Shown: positions 44,872 to 53,965, counted from the first letter of the stretch. The stretch: 64,000 nucleotides of DNA from Planctomycetales bacterium 10988 (GCA_009664345.1 CP043547.1:6476709-6540708); one strand, 5' to 3'. A program made the numbers and translations. The notes: generated by a model from the letters alone, not told the origin.

Positions 44872-46167
44872 CTATTCCGCTTCTGGTACTGCCGAAACCA
44901 AGCTAGCTTTTGGCGGAGCATTGAAATCATTTTTCAATGCCACAACTTCCGGCTTCTTCATTTCTCCTTCTTGAAGCCACACTCGATAGTTGAGTTTCAA
45001 TGGCTTTTCTTCGGTGAGATGATACTCAAAATAGGAACCAAATCGGCCATAAGGGCGTTCGCTAAAGCGGGCTTCTCGCGGATTTTTCGGATGATCAATG
45101 CGAGCGACCGAATAGCGTTGCTCCCCAAGAACAAAGGACATGACATCCCAAGGAAGATTGACAAAGTCCTCCGTTTCACCTTTCTGAGGACGTTTGCCCC
45201 AATTTTTGGTTTGTCCCATCTCCCCTTTTCCATCTGGACGAAGATAGTACGTCAGGTTCTGATTGCTATCCGCGACTTCGTTATGAGCACGGAATTGGAA
45301 GCCGGCATGTTGAGGATCGCCATCTAATTCAACATGACCAACCTTGGTTTGAAGCTTCGAAGCGAACTCAATCAAATGTCCATCGGAGACGGCATAGACG
45401 GTCATTTCCCGTTGCTCGGTCAGGAAGACTTCTCCTTCTTGCCCGTGCCAATTGATCATCACACGATGACGGCCAAGGATGGGACCGGCTTCTTCGGAAA
45501 GGGATTTTTCATGGGAAGTATAGGCCTTTCCGCGACTGTGCCAGGTATCTGCTTCCTTCTGACCTTCGGCGTAGCGAATTTTGTTGAATCCATAAAATAG
45601 CCCCCGGTGATGGGTGAACAATCCGCCGGGTCCCTTGGTGACGATACGTTCGCCAGAGGGATCGAAGACATGATGGAACACCTTATAGGTGGCTTCGCGG
45701 GTTTCGGCGGAAGAGTCGTCGAAGGTCGGGTGAATGTAGCGAAGGACCGGCTTCTCTTTATAAAGTAAGTCCGTCGCATCGTCCGCACTCTCAGCGAAAG
45801 CGAACGTAGGCCAATCGGAAGGCTCGTCAGAGAATTTCACTTCATAGGTGATGCTCTCCCCTTTGGCCAATTCGGGCAAGATGAAATGGAGTTCGTGCGA
45901 AGCCTTGGGAATTTTCTTACTGCGTTTGGCAAGCAAGCCGGGCTTAGTCAATTGACCGAGTAGCACTTGGCCGGATTCATCCACGAGGTAAACCGATTTC
46001 GCAGTTGCTTGCTCAGCCGTCGCATTGAATGGCAAACTGATGGGGCAATCTGTTCGTGAAAATTTCCCGGCATCCACGATGACGGTGATTGCTTCTTCCG
46101 CCTGCAATTGGGAGGCAAAGAGAGCGAAGCTCATGCTCAGGAAACCGAGCTGAATGATTCGTTTCAT
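44872..46167 (-). CDS. Secreted PmoA-family (DUF6807) protein
   Basis: 431 residues with a signal peptide (QLGFLSMSFALFASQLQAEE). The body matches the planctomycete family labelled 'methane oxygenase PmoA' or DUF6807, with RYIHPTFDD, HHVFDPSGERIVTKGPGG, LFTHHRGLFYGFNKI, a middle beta-rich part and GRFGSYFEYHLTEEKPL near the end. The name is historical; these soluble exported proteins are not methane monooxygenase subunits, and their function is unknown, possibly carbohydrate-related. The ATG at 46167 has AAGGA about ten bases upstream; the longer frame to 46302 precedes the signal peptide implausibly. An ECF sigma gene lies upstream. Confidence 0.85.
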   Translation of the reverse strand: MKRIIQLGFLSMSFALFASQLQAEEAITVIVDAGKFSRTDCPISLPFNATAEQATAKSVYLVDESGQVLLGQLTKPGLLAKRSKKIPKASHELHFILPELAKGESITYEVKFSDEPSDWPTFAFAESADDATDLLYKEKPVLRYIHPTFDDSSAETREATYKVFHHVFDPSGERIVTKGPGGLFTHHRGLFYGFNKIRYAEGQKEADTWHSRGKAYTSHEKSLSEEAGPILGRHRVMINWHGQEGEVFLTEQREMTVYAVSDGHLIEFASKLQTKVGHVELDGDPQHAGFQFRAHNEVADSNQNLTYYLRPDGKGEMGQTKNWGKRPQKGETEDFVNLPWDVMSFVLGEQRYSVARIDHPKNPREARFSERPYGRFGSYFEYHLTEEKPLKLNYRVWLQEGEMKKPEVVALKNDFNAPPKASLVSAVPEAE

Positions 46168-46361
46168 GCGATGTACATCCTTCAGGAATTTAATGGACAA
46201 CCCTGCGAGCTTCCCAAGAAATAGAAGGAAGTCACAGCGGGTTCTATTCAACTCCACTAGGATAATACAGCGAATTCGTCGCGGCAATCCGACGGCAACC
46301 AATCCAGGTTGCTACATGATAAGAAATGTGGTCCGCAGAGATCGGATTGGGAGAATCATTC

Positions 46362-46919
46362 CTAAGAGGCCGGATCGAGAGAACGCATTTTCTCACGAGC
46401 GCGGGAGAGCGTAGGGCCAATCGAGTTTTCGGGAATCCCCAACTCTTGAGCGATTTCGGAATAGGATTTTTGTTCCAAGTGATAAAGCCGCACGACTTCG
46501 CGTTCAGGACCGTTGAGGGTTTGCACTAAACGGGCAACTTCTTCGCGATTGCTGATTCGCTCTTCATGATTCTCTGAAGAAGTTGGTTCTGGACCCGTGG
46601 CAGGAACCCCCGCCGTGCTTCTTCGCAGAAGTTCCTTGACACAAACCCGGCGTGCCACAACGGTTAGATAGGTCGCAAGACTGCTTTGCCCGCGAAAATG
46701 CCGCAGCACGGCAAAGTCATTTTGCACAAAGGCCAGGAAAATCTCCGCGCAAAGATCATCGACATCTTCTTGGCTGAGCGTAATGGATCGCGAAGAAGAG
46801 GTATGATTGACAACATGCACAACTAGGCCGAGGAAACGATCCACAAAATCTTCCCAAGCCCCTTCCTTCCGGCCAAGGCAGCGAAGTAGAAGATTTCGAT
46901 CAATTTCAGTGAGACCCAC
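46362..46919 (-). CDS. ECF-type RNA polymerase sigma factor
   Basis: 185 residues. Region 2: WEDFVDRFLGLVVHVVNHT, QEDVDDLCAEIFLAFVQND, LATYLTVVARRVCVKELL. Region 4: LNGPEREVVRLYHLEQ, SYSEIAQELGIPENSIGPTL. The start is a GTG with GAGG eight bases upstream. No anti-sigma gene adjoins; the downstream neighbour (same strand, about 190 bases away) is the PmoA-like protein, which might be a target. It differs clearly from the ECF factor at 13631. Confidence 0.9.
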   Translation of the reverse strand: MGLTEIDRNLLLRCLGRKEGAWEDFVDRFLGLVVHVVNHTSSSRSITLSQEDVDDLCAEIFLAFVQNDFAVLRHFRGQSSLATYLTVVARRVCVKELLRRSTAGVPATGPEPTSSENHEERISNREEVARLVQTLNGPEREVVRLYHLEQKSYSEIAQELGIPENSIGPTLSRAREKMRSLDPAS

Positions 46920-47400
46920 GATACATACCTCATGCTTTACGAATAGCCCAACAGGATCGTCTCTGGCTAGCCCGCCACTAAGCGTGACAGAGTCCGAAGG
47001 CGAAAACGATCAAAATCGTTCTCTATGTTTCACTTCGAATCACTCTGAGTGCGGATAGATTTTAGAAACCATCTCCGAGGGAAGCAAGCCGAACTTGGTT
47101 GAAAAAAGAAAGTGGATCGATTGTGAATCCAAATTCCCCTCAACCAGCCGCCTTGGCGTATTTCTTTAACGATCACAAGCAGATCGAGAATTTAACCTTA
47201 TTAAGTATAGTTGAAGGAAACACAAAGGTAAAAAAGAATAGAGAATTTCTTTTCCGGGTCAACACGTCTTTTCTTATTCTGAGGCGACTGGGCAAAAGAA
47301 GGCAATTGCACAATTTGGATAAAGAATAAGCTCCTAGGCGTTCTTCCAAGAAGGAACAAACGGCACAAAACTCTTCTTCAACTACCAAATCAGTCATGCT
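46920..47400. other. Gap with no supported gene
   Basis: AT-rich in its right half. Short frames on both strands look like chance. No RNA gene or terminator recognised. Confidence 0.45.
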
Positions 47401-48036
47401 CTATTTGAGATCGACCAACCAATAGGCTTGATCGACGAAGCTCTTCCAACTCTCGTACTTTGGATTTCCCAACTTGGATGCCAGCATAGGACTCCGCTTT
47501 GGTTTAACCGGATGACGAATGAGCCGCATCCTAGCCTCATCCGGGGTTCTTCCCCCTTTGCGAACATTACAAGTCACACAGGCGCAGACAATATTTTCCC
47601 AACTCGCTTCACCACCCCGGCTTTTCGGAATAACGTGATCCAAGCTTAACTCACTGGTGGGAAAGTACTTACCACAATATTGGCAACGGTTGCGATCTCT
47701 GGCAAAGAGATTTCTCCGGTTGAATTTCACGGACTGTTTAGGAACGCGGTCATAATCGAGAAGGCGGATGATTCGAGGAACCTTCAGTTCAAAGCGAACG
47801 GATTGCACCCAATCTTCGCCAGCATCCTTAAATTCACTTTTCATCGAACTCAGCTCACACCAAGATTCGAAATCATAATTGGCGTATCGGCCTTCTTCGA
47901 CATCAATAACCTCGGCAAGGTCACGGAATAACAGGGCAAAGGCACGTTTGACATCCATGATATGAATCGCCATATAACAACGATTCAACACTAACACACT
48001 CGACGAAAGCGCGCTCGAAACGGTCGCTACGGACAT
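47401..48036 (-). CDS. HNH endonuclease
   Basis: 211 residues. The C-terminal HNH nuclease domain has a first zinc pair CQYC (118-121), the catalytic LDHVIPKSRGG (His134), WENIVCACVTCN with the second zinc pair, and RKGGRTP. The N-terminal 100 residues (VLNRCYMAIHIMDVKRAFALL) are the usual extension of the chromosomal HNH family, widespread in bacteria outside mobile elements. Its biological target is unknown; a role in DNA repair or restriction is possible. The ATG has AAGGAG five bases upstream. The gene stands alone with a strong hairpin in its leader region. Confidence 0.88.
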   Translation of the reverse strand: MSVATVSSALSSSVLVLNRCYMAIHIMDVKRAFALLFRDLAEVIDVEEGRYANYDFESWCELSSMKSEFKDAGEDWVQSVRFELKVPRIIRLLDYDRVPKQSVKFNRRNLFARDRNRCQYCGKYFPTSELSLDHVIPKSRGGEASWENIVCACVTCNVRKGGRTPDEARMRLIRHPVKPKRSPMLASKLGNPKYESWKSFVDQAYWLVDLK

Positions 48037-48211
48037 AACTACTCCTTACGTGGAAGGAAAAAGATGAAGGTCTTCGCGATCTATCAGAAAACTCCCTTCT
48101 CAAGGTGTGGCCAACCCAAGAACGGAAAAACGTTTCGCAGTGAGAGAAAATCGACTGGAAATCGTGGGGAAATCGGAAGCTTTGGAAAATAGAAGGGGAT
48201 AGCGACTCAAC

Positions 48212-48244
48212 CGCTCTGCTGGGAGTTGAAAATTCAGCAGAGCG
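48212..48244 (-). promoter_or_regulatory. 10-bp hairpin upstream of the HNH gene
   Basis: CGCTCTGCTG / CAGCAGAGCG, perfect, 13-base loop. No T-run on either side, so not an ordinary terminator. It lies 176 bases before the HNH start. Confidence 0.4.
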
Positions 48245-48306
48245 TATTAACCGTGCGATCCAAGAAGAGTGATCGACCGTGGCTTCCATCCGTCCCTAAA
48301 AGGTGA

Positions 48307-48338
48307 GGAGAACCGATCCTTGTAACCTACAGTTCTCC
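48307..48338 (-). terminator. Possible weak terminator
   Basis: GGAGAAC / GTTCTCC; on the minus strand TCACCTTTT follows. It is about 210 bases past the stop of the 48547 gene, so the assignment is tentative. Confidence 0.35.
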
Positions 48339-48546
48339 CCTAGAAATAGAAGAGAATTAACTTTGCTGTCCACCTCGTTCCCGTTGGGTGGGTGTTCGCA
48401 AGGATCACGTGGATTCGATGGTCCTATCTTAATCCAAATGAAACCAAGATGCTCTAGTGATTGAGATTTTCTGAACATTTTCACAAAAACCATATCAACA
48501 CCCTAAAGATGCTTCACGATGTTTGGAAAAAATTCGCGCGAGATGG

Positions 48547-49545
48547 TCAATTGCTCGTGGCGGGAATCGGCTCTTGCAAAGAAAGGGGGAGTAACTGCTT
48601 GTTGCCAGCCTCTGAAATATACGGATCGACTAGTTGCGGCTGCCCCATGGTGATATTGCCTTCTCCATAAACCGTCATCAGAAGCCAACGGCGATTCGCC
48701 AGAACACGGAATCCTTCCAATTCTTGGTGAGGGTTGAAGGTCCATTTCCTCACCCGGACCCCTTCCCCATCAACCCGGCCGTCGGCGATGGCTTTTTGAA
48801 GATTGATCACATCGATTTGCCAACCGATTCCTGCAATGACATTTTGCACACAATACAATTCGCTGGTGGATTCTTCCCAATGAAGATTTTGATTGAAAGG
48901 CCCCGCATTCACCCGATGGGCAATCACACCGGGGGCACTCGTTCGCTTCTCTTTTAACAATTTAGCAGGGCGATAGAGTCGGATTTCAGGGCGAATATCC
49001 CCATAATCCGCTGTCGAGATGAATCGCTTCTTTCCCAATGTGACAAACTCCGGGCGACAACCATTCACCGCGGCATCGTCTTTAATCACCGTGGCAATCG
49101 CTCGATCGAGATTCCCATCTTCAAGTGCCTGATGCCAATCAATCTGATAGATGGTTGCGACCCCTTCAAAAGTATCTCCCAGAAAGCATCCCCAGCGGTT
49201 ATCCCAAGTCAGGCCCGTTGGGTGCGTGATGATTGGCTTTCCTTCTTGTTGCAGCAGAATTTCCCGTCCTGTCGGTTTGAACTGCCTCGTATATTCTCGA
49301 ATGATCCCTACTCGCGGTGAAGCGTTGAACAGGTCGCCATAGAAATAATAATGATTGTCATGAATGCTGACCCCTTGGCCAGCACCGATCCCGGAGATGG
49401 TGAATCGCTCGCTTGCGTCGAGGATTGCATTCGCTTCCCAATCCGAATCCTGCGGCAATTCCGCCAAACTTGGAGTCGAACCAATGACGCAAAGCCCGAT
49501 GATTCCAACAACAAGACGAACGAAGAACGACCGAGAGACCATCAT
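48547..49545 (-). CDS. Secreted propeller-like protein of unknown function
   Basis: 332 residues with a signal peptide (FFVRLVVGIIGLCVIGSTPSLA). The body has recurring strand patterns (GQGVSIHDNHYYFYGD, HPTGLTWDNRWGCFLGDTF, PEFVTLGKKRFISTADYGD, TSELYCVQNVIAGIGWQIDV) that look like a six-bladed propeller of the SMP-30/gluconolactonase or NHL type. Catalytic metal ligands of that family are not evident. There are two adjacent ATGs; the second (49542) has better spacing to AGGAG. Transcribed alone. Confidence 0.75.
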   Translation of the reverse strand: MMVSRSFFVRLVVGIIGLCVIGSTPSLAELPQDSDWEANAILDASERFTISGIGAGQGVSIHDNHYYFYGDLFNASPRVGIIREYTRQFKPTGREILLQQEGKPIITHPTGLTWDNRWGCFLGDTFEGVATIYQIDWHQALEDGNLDRAIATVIKDDAAVNGCRPEFVTLGKKRFISTADYGDIRPEIRLYRPAKLLKEKRTSAPGVIAHRVNAGPFNQNLHWEESTSELYCVQNVIAGIGWQIDVINLQKAIADGRVDGEGVRVRKWTFNPHQELEGFRVLANRRWLLMTVYGEGNITMGQPQLVDPYISEAGNKQLLPLSLQEPIPATSN

Positions 49546-49839
49546 TATCTCCTAACGTATCTACACAGTAGGGTAAACTCTTTGAATTTCAGTTCCCCGA
49601 CTTTTGGCGAACCTTGAGTTTACTCCCATTGTCAGAAGCATAGATCAGGTGGCAAGTGAAAAGTCTGTAAAAAAGTGTTCGGAAAAAAAGCACCAGGCCT
49701 AGTCAACCTCGGATCAATTGCATAAACTAATTGGTCCCGTTGGTTTTGGCTGAGTCGACCGATTACGCAGATTTCGTACTGCTATTTGGTCAGGTTCTCC
49801 TTCATTTTCCCTCGATTTTGGGAAAGAAAAGAGAGCCTC
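49546..49839. other. Gap before the tRNA pair
   Basis: Nothing recognised except the tRNA promoter at its right edge. Confidence 0.4.
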
Positions 49840-49868
49840 TTGACGAAAGAAACAAAGATTGCCATACT
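49840..49868 (+). promoter_or_regulatory. Promoter of the tRNA-Val gene
   Basis: TTGACG (49840-49845), exact 17-base spacer, CATACT (49863-49868). The first tRNA base is 18 bases downstream. Confidence 0.7.
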
Positions 49869-49885
49869 ACCGAAACCAACTGTCC

Positions 49886-49959
49886 GGGCGATTAGCTCAG
49901 TTGGCTAGAGCACTAGCTCGACAAGCTAGGGGTCACAGGTTCGAGCCCTGTATCGCCCA
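49886..49959 (+). tRNA. tRNA-Val (anticodon GAC)
   Basis: 74 bases. Acceptor GGGCGAT/ATCGCCC, discriminator A. The anticodon stem CTAGC/GCTAG encloses TCGACAA (GAC). T arm ACAGG-TTCGAGC-CCTGT. CCA not encoded. Confidence 0.96.
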
Positions 49960-50075
49960 CTCGACCTTTTCTTTGAAGAGGTCGTTCTTTTTTGGAGAGG
50001 TTGCTTTTTGCATTCTCTCTTGAACGTTGTCGGTCCTCTTTCGCGAATCATTCGCCTAAGGTCGGCAATCTTCAA

Positions 50076-50148
50076 TCCCCGATAGCTCAGTTGGTAGAGC
50101 AGACGGCTGTTAACCGTCTTGTCCTAGGTTCGAGTCCTAGTCGGGGAG
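50076..50148 (+). tRNA. tRNA-Asn (anticodon GUU)
   Basis: 73 bases. Acceptor TCCCCGA/TCGGGGA, discriminator G. The anticodon stem GACGG/CCGTC encloses CTGTTAA (GTT). T arm CTAGG-TTCGAGT-CCTAG. Probably cotranscribed with tRNA-Val. Confidence 0.96.
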
Positions 50149-50188
50149 CTACAATGACAGTCTTCCGAGACTGTTCCAATTTTAAACT

Positions 50189-50220
50189 AAAAGGCCAAGG
50201 AATTTTCCTTGGCCTTTTTT
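50189..50220 (+). terminator. Terminator of the tRNA pair
   Basis: AAAAGGCCAAGG / CCTTGGCCTTTT, 6-base loop, followed by further T. Confidence 0.9.
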
Positions 50221-50317
50221 CGTTTGTACTGAATCCGTTGCTTTACCCTTTGAACTTTTATCATAATCAACCTTTGAGACTCGCCGCAGGTTTGGTCTAT
50301 TTCAAAGGTTCCAACCA

Positions 50318-50974
50318 ATGCTAAGAACGCCATCGAATGAATTTTGGATCGCCAATCGATGGGGGTCTATTTTCTATTACTTCTACCTACATTCGATTGC
50401 GATCGTTTTTCTATTGATCGGACTGTTTAATCTTCTCAATTATAAGCTGGTCGGGTTCGGAGCGGTGCTTGCCAGTCTGGCGTGGTTCTTACTCATCGGA
50501 TGGCTTTGTTGGGGAAGCATCAAAGAACGGGGAATACGCCGTTTCTTTATCGATCAATTGTGGTGTTATGCGGACCACGATTATATCCGTGCAGAACCGG
50601 AGGCTTTTCATATCGGCTTCCGTTTCTTTGAAAAACCGGTTGATTGCGATTTGATTCGGCCTAAGCAAATTATATCCATTCACTGGAGTCCAGGGCAGGC
50701 AACAGCGATGGCAATGCGAGAGATGAATGATTGGAATCTTTTCATTCGATATTTACCTGACAACCATCAACGCAAGGTAACTCGAAGCGATCCTCCTTGG
50801 GAATTACATGTCATTGAGCTAGATGTCTCCCAAGAAGAAGCGGATGCAATCGGCAAAGCTTTTATTGAATTTCTACAAAGTCATGGATTGGGACTGATTC
50901 CCGGTGAAAATGCTAGAGAGTACACCACCCAGCCCTCCTGCAAGTTAGAAGAACAGGCCGATCATCAAGTCTAG
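50318..50974 (+). CDS. Two-helix membrane protein of unknown function
   Basis: 218 residues. Two hydrophobic segments near the N-terminus (FYLHSIAIVFLLIGLFNLL and LVGFGAVLASLAWFLLIGW) form a hairpin, followed by a soluble domain of about 140 residues with strand-like stretches (WNLFIRYLPDN, ELHVIELDVS) resembling PH-like domains of bacterial membrane proteins; this is only a resemblance. AAAGG lies nine bases before the ATG. The stop lies seven bases from the TA target site of the IS630 copy, so the insertion just missed the coding region. Confidence 0.72.
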   Translation: MLRTPSNEFWIANRWGSIFYYFYLHSIAIVFLLIGLFNLLNYKLVGFGAVLASLAWFLLIGWLCWGSIKERGIRRFFIDQLWCYADHDYIRAEPEAFHIGFRFFEKPVDCDLIRPKQIISIHWSPGQATAMAMREMNDWNLFIRYLPDNHQRKVTRSDPPWELHVIELDVSQEEADAIGKAFIEFLQSHGLGLIPGENAREYTTQPSCKLEEQADHQV

Positions 50975-51064
50975 GGCTGCCTAGTGCTTCGTCAGGATTC
51001 AAAAGTGGGGTTTTCCATCTGGTGGAAAGAGAGGAAACTGCGTGGCACTCAGGGAGGAGATTCT

Positions 51065-51508
51065 ATGCAAAAGAAATACGTGGTTCGACTGTCGAAGAGT
51101 GAACGTGAACGTCTGACAGATGTCTGTAGGAAACTGAAGGGGTCCTCGCAACAAGTGAGGCGTGCTCAGATTTTGTTGAAAGCAGATGTCCGCGGTCCTA
51201 ACTGGACGGACGCCAGGATTGCCGAAGCGTTCGGCTGTCGTGTGCAGACGGTTGAGAACCTGCGGAAGCGTTTGGTCACCGAGGGATTTGAGATTGCTCT
51301 TTCCGGGAAGCCTCGCGAGTCGCCTCCGAGAAAGAAAGTTCTTGACGGAAAACAAGAAGCAAAGGTGATTGCTCTGCGATTGGGAAAGCCGCCGGAAGGC
51401 TATGCGAGCTGGTCGCTTCGCCTGCTGGCAGAACAGGTGGTAGAGCTCGGCCTGGTCGATTCGATCAGTCACGAAACCGTCCGCCAGACCCTTAAAAAAA
51501 CGGGATGA
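51065..51508 (+). CDS. IS630 transposase, N-terminal frame
   Basis: 147 residues from the ATG behind GGGAGGAG. It contains the helix-turn-helix DNA-binding part of IS630 transposases (QQVRRAQILLKAD, DARIAEAFGCRVQTVENLRKR) and ends at LKKTG and a stop. The gene reads CTT followed by seven A, so a -1 frameshift or polymerase slippage would continue into the downstream frame and yield one full transposase of about 380 residues. It overlaps the second frame by ATGA. Confidence 0.88.
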   Translation: MQKKYVVRLSKSERERLTDVCRKLKGSSQQVRRAQILLKADVRGPNWTDARIAEAFGCRVQTVENLRKRLVTEGFEIALSGKPRESPPRKKVLDGKQEAKVIALRLGKPPEGYASWSLRLLAEQVVELGLVDSISHETVRQTLKKTG

Positions 51509-52200
51509 CCCAACGCAAGGTCCAGTACTGGGTGATCCCTCCGGGTGCCGATGCCGAATTCATTGCGTCGATGGAAGAAGTGCTGGATACCTACGAAGAA
51601 CCTTACCACAGCGATTATCCGGTGCTGTGCATGGATGAACAACCCGTTCAGCTTCACCAGGAAATCCGTCGGCCGATCCCGGCCACCCGGAGACATGCTC
51701 GTCGTGTCGACTACGAATACGAACGTTGCGGAACGGCCAGCGTCTTCATGTTCACCGAACCGCTCTCAGGCTGGCGCGAAGTCCGCGTTCGCGATCGACG
51801 TACCAAAGTGGACTGGGCCATGGAAATAAAACGACTTCTGACAACACGGTATCGCTCCGCCCGAAAGGTGATCCTGGTCTGCGATCATCTGAACACGCAC
51901 ACCCAAGGAGCCTTTTACGAAACGTTTCCGGCCGAGGAAGCTCGTCGCTTGGTCAGACGGATTGAATTTCGCCGGACGCCAAAGCACGGAAGCTGGCTCA
52001 ACATTGCCGAAAACGAACTGAGCACGATGACCCGGCAGTGCGTGAGCGGTCGTCGCTTCGAATCCGTCCAGCGCCTGCGAACGGAAACCAAGGCCTGGTC
52101 CGACCCCTCCAATAAAAAACAACGCACGGTGGACTGGCAATTCCAAGTCACAGACGCCCGAATCAAACTGAAGTCGCTCTACCCAAAAAGTAAATCCTGA
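51505..52200 (+). CDS. IS630 transposase, catalytic (DDE) frame
   Basis: 231 residues. The DDE nuclease domain has VLCMDEQPVQL for the first Asp, VILVCDHLNTHT for the second and GSWLNIAENELS for the final Glu, all intact. As a separate product it lacks the DNA-binding half, so it is best read as the downstream part of a frameshifted fusion. The ATG of its first codon overlaps the stop of the upstream frame. The stop lies within the right end of the element. Confidence 0.9.
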   Translation: MTQRKVQYWVIPPGADAEFIASMEEVLDTYEEPYHSDYPVLCMDEQPVQLHQEIRRPIPATRRHARRVDYEYERCGTASVFMFTEPLSGWREVRVRDRRTKVDWAMEIKRLLTTRYRSARKVILVCDHLNTHTQGAFYETFPAEEARRLVRRIEFRRTPKHGSWLNIAENELSTMTRQCVSGRRFESVQRLRTETKAWSDPSNKKQRTVDWQFQVTDARIKLKSLYPKSKS

Positions 52201-52209
52201 CACAGCACT

Positions 52210-52381
52210 AGGTTCATATTCATCACCTTTAAAGAAATTAGACTACTTAAAAACAGGAGTCAATTATAGCCAGCGAAAATTATGGATTTTCTAGCTAGCT
52301 AAATAAAACTTTCTGCAACCTAATCATTCACTACGGATTCTTTTCGTTTCAAAGTCCTCGAACGGACAAACGCTTGAATGT
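52210..52381. other. Short gap between the IS and cas6
   Basis: AT-rich; searched by eye for CRISPR-like direct repeats, none found. Confidence 0.4.
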
Positions 52382-53305
52382 TTAGTCGCAAGGACACAAC
52401 TTGATGGTGTAAGCCCCTTGACCGAAGGTACTCCCTTTTCCAACGTGTAAATATTGACCGAAGACAAGATAAGGCCAAAGCTCTGACGGAATGTTCAACA
52501 GTGTAAAATCGCCGAGGACCCCTGAGAGTGGATGAGGCCCATTTCGACTGCTTCGCCGTTTCCAAGTGATTTGTTCCAGATCGCAATGCGTTGACTTGAC
52601 CCGATCGGTAAGTTTCCGGAGAAAAAGGAATTCTTCTCGGTCTATTCCTCCACAGAAGGCAGCGATCAAATCGCTAACGCGTTCAACAACGCGTAAGAAA
52701 AAAGTCGCTGGAGAAAATAGTTGTCTATCCTGAAGTCCTTCTTTACAGAGCATCCCCGTAATATCTGCGGGTGTGAGAAATTGAATACGACATTGGGCAT
52801 GATAAGGGAAAAAACGTATTAGCTCAGAAGCCGAAACCGCCGGGAAATAGCTGGAGGTCAATTCCCCAGAGAGACTTTCAAGCGAAACATTCTCCGTCTG
52901 CCACTGTGTCTCTTCCTTTCCTAAACGCCAGCTTCCTTGGAGGGCTTTCTCAACCCAAGCCGCCCATGCACGCGCCTCGCCGATGAGCAGAAGTCTCCAA
53001 CAAAAGGACACCCCTTGATCGATCACTTTCTCTGAAGATACTGGGTTTACCGAGATTAAATACGGTTTCGGCGTATCTCCCCGGCAACCTTGAACCGTCT
53101 CCCACATCCCTCCGTAAGCGCATGCATGTGGAAGAGAACAGCGATTCGAACAGGCAGAAACCTTCTCCCAACAAGCGATCGCTTGAAGACGTTGACCGAA
53201 TGCACCGCGTAGCATAGACCCAGGAAATTCCGGCAAATGTGTTTTTTCCCTAGCTTTCAAAGTAATACGAAAGCTGGTCCACTTTAATCGGTGCCAGTTT
53301 GCCAT
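52382..53305 (-). CDS. cas6: Orphan Cas6-family CRISPR RNA endoribonuclease
   Basis: 307 residues of the PF10040-type Cas6, which cuts precursor CRISPR RNA within repeats. The N-terminal ferredoxin-like fold has LPEFPGSMLRGAFGQRLQA, then a cysteine cluster (ACSNRCSLPHACAYG) common to this subfamily. The C-terminal part has HPLSGVLGDFTL and the glycine-rich loop YLHVGKGSTFGQGAYTI. No cas1, cas2, effector gene or repeat array lies within 50 kb to the left or 10 kb to the right. It may serve an array elsewhere, or be a remnant. The start has no strong ribosome site. It lies 174 bases from the IS630 right end. Confidence 0.85.
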   Translation of the reverse strand: MANWHRLKWTSFRITLKAREKTHLPEFPGSMLRGAFGQRLQAIACWEKVSACSNRCSLPHACAYGGMWETVQGCRGDTPKPYLISVNPVSSEKVIDQGVSFCWRLLLIGEARAWAAWVEKALQGSWRLGKEETQWQTENVSLESLSGELTSSYFPAVSASELIRFFPYHAQCRIQFLTPADITGMLCKEGLQDRQLFSPATFFLRVVERVSDLIAAFCGGIDREEFLFLRKLTDRVKSTHCDLEQITWKRRSSRNGPHPLSGVLGDFTLLNIPSELWPYLVFGQYLHVGKGSTFGQGAYTIKLCPCD

Positions 53306-53965
53306 CCGTTTTCTCCTTCAAGTATAAAGGGGGCCTCTATTCCCTATTCGAAGCTGAAACTCTCCCAATGATTTCTGGAAGCCATTTTCAAAGAAAACGG
53401 ATATTTTTCTTTGCTGTCGCTTCAAGCGCGGGAAGAGCTAGAGACCCCCTATTTCACCAAGTGAGAGGAAGGAGTGAAAGACGCATGCGATTTGAACTAT
53501 CTGAAGAGGTGCTTTTGGAAGCCCTTTTTCCGCCGTTGGATTGGAACAAAAGAGAAAAGCGGCGGTTCGAAAGAAAATTTGGTCAGCTTGCTGGGCAGTG
53601 ATAGCCTTCGCAATTGTCGCTAGCTTCAATACAATTCGCTTACAACTCATTTGCACCGAGCTAACATGGCAAGCGATCTGATGGCTAGACAGACAAGTAT
53701 CAAACTGGGCTTGATGGAACATGCAAGGCGAACAAGGAGTGGACAATTCATATAGAATATTTCGTTCTTGCCAGAAGTGATCAATTGAAATGTCAACTAG
53801 GAATTGACCGTGGGAAGATGAGGGAGGATAATGGCCACTTCATTTCACTGAGACAGTGAATGCCGGACTCACCGAGTTCCCACTCCTTGTAAAAAATAGT
53901 TCCAAAATAATAGAGAAAGATTTCCCATGTTTATGTGCTTTTGGTCACTCCACAGACATCGAAGA
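53306..53965. other. Gap between cas6 and a sulfatase gene
   Basis: A 38-codon plus-strand frame at 53485-53601 (FELSEEVLLEALFPPLDW) could be a small protein, but has no ribosome site or family. No CRISPR repeats, terminator or RNA gene recognised. Confidence 0.4.

Larger units (their letters stand above)
48037..48546. other. Gap holding two hairpins
   Basis: No gene seen. Inverted repeats at 48212-48244 and 48307-48338 are listed separately. Confidence 0.45.
50984..52208 (+). mobile_element. IS630-family insertion sequence, complete
   Basis: 1225 bases. The left end GTGCTTCGTCAGGATT and the right end (reversed) GTGCTGTGTCAGGATT form terminal inverted repeats with two mismatches in 16. The element is flanked by TA on both sides (50982-50983, 52209-52210), the target duplication of the IS630/Tc1 superfamily. 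Two overlapping reading frames encode the transposase. The good ends suggest recent insertion. Confidence 0.9.

Noticed and set aside
49886-52210. Genomic island using the tRNA genes as attachment site
   Set aside because: No integrase and no repeat of the tRNA 3' end downstream; the only mobile element is the IS630 copy with its own TA target.
53299-53601. 100-codon frame divergent from cas6
   Set aside because: Starts inside the cas6 start region and has no family, although its last 38 codons could be real.
52210-53965. Possible CRISPR array next to cas6
   Set aside because: No regularly spaced direct repeats could be found on either side of cas6.
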